Source: Burkholderia latens (GTDB lineage Bacteria > Pseudomonadota > Gammaproteobacteria > Burkholderiales > Burkholderiaceae). Taken from it: a stretch of 64,000 nt of DNA. Shown piece after piece: positions 63,286-64,000 of the stretch. The translations under genes were made by a program, and so were the position numbers. Each line of letters opens with the position of its first letter. Within the stretch, counting starts at the first letter, position 1. The stretch is taken from contig NZ_CP013435.1 in NCBI RefSeq assembly GCF_001718795.1, positions 558,001 through 622,000 of the forward strand, written 5' to 3'. A model generated the notes under the pieces. That model was given only the letters and a program-made list of their open reading frames with translations, had not been told where the DNA came from and did no database searches.

Positions 63286-64000
<715 letters not shown>

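Overview
This is GC-rich proteobacterial chromosomal DNA. Gene content, gene order and protein sequences point to a Burkholderia, most probably of the Burkholderia cepacia complex, chromosome 1. The evidence is a complete beta-proteobacterial dcw (division and cell wall) cluster, a DUF721-secA-argJ block, the pilB-pilC-pilD-coaE-zapD-yacG block, ispB-rplU-rpmA-obgE-proB, and a lysine/alanine-repeat histone H1-like gene. The species is inferred from recalled family knowledge, not from a database search.

Layout: 168-391 is a 7-bp tandem repeat. 477-1634 is a general porin (minus strand). 1912-2538 is coq7. 2818-2862 holds candidate MraZ boxes. 2927-20246 is the dcw cluster mraZ-rsmH-ftsL-ftsI-murE-murF-mraY-murD-ftsW-murG-murC-ddlB-ftsQ-ftsA-ftsZ, with seven 4-bp ATGA overlaps, followed by a Prx5-type peroxiredoxin and lpxC. 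Next come a DUF721/DciA-like gene (minus), secA, argJ, a DUF815 ATPase and a MutT-type Nudix gene. On the minus strand follow yacG, zapD, coaE, the pilus genes pilD, pilC and pilB, and a CBS-domain CNNM/CorC-type protein.

35214-40037 is a decayed mobile region beside tRNA-Pro(CGG). It holds an IS3-family element cut short by a complete IS21-family element, a stub of an unidentified gene, an XRE regulator with a palindromic operator candidate, and an integrase that has lost its catalytic domain. It is the only clearly accessory segment in the window.

40038-64000 is housekeeping DNA again: tRNA-Pro, ispB, rplU-rpmA, obgE, proB, a CNP1-like lipoprotein, rppH, proS, a MarC-family gene, hpt, ffh, a CcsA-like membrane protein, a PP0621-like protein, ampD, nrdA-nrdB, the H1-like gene, a glycine-zipper lipoprotein, a PfkB-family kinase, tpx, a zinc-ribbon DUF3426 protein, prmA and the 3' part of accC. 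nrdA has a near-consensus promoter overlaid by two NrdR-box-like palindromes.

The main functional theme is envelope growth and division: lipid II synthesis (murC-G, ddlB, mraY), septal synthesis and divisome (ftsI, ftsW, ftsQ, ftsL, ftsA, ftsZ, zapD), lipid A (lpxC), muropeptide recycling (ampD) and protein export (secA, ffh). I found no convincing unknown multi-gene system. The most interesting signals are regulatory or structural: the 10-bp-phased MraZ repeats, the NrdR pair, a codon-use patch inside rsmH, the repeat array, the IS/integrase rearrangement, and an unexplained 437-bp interval before the H1-like gene.
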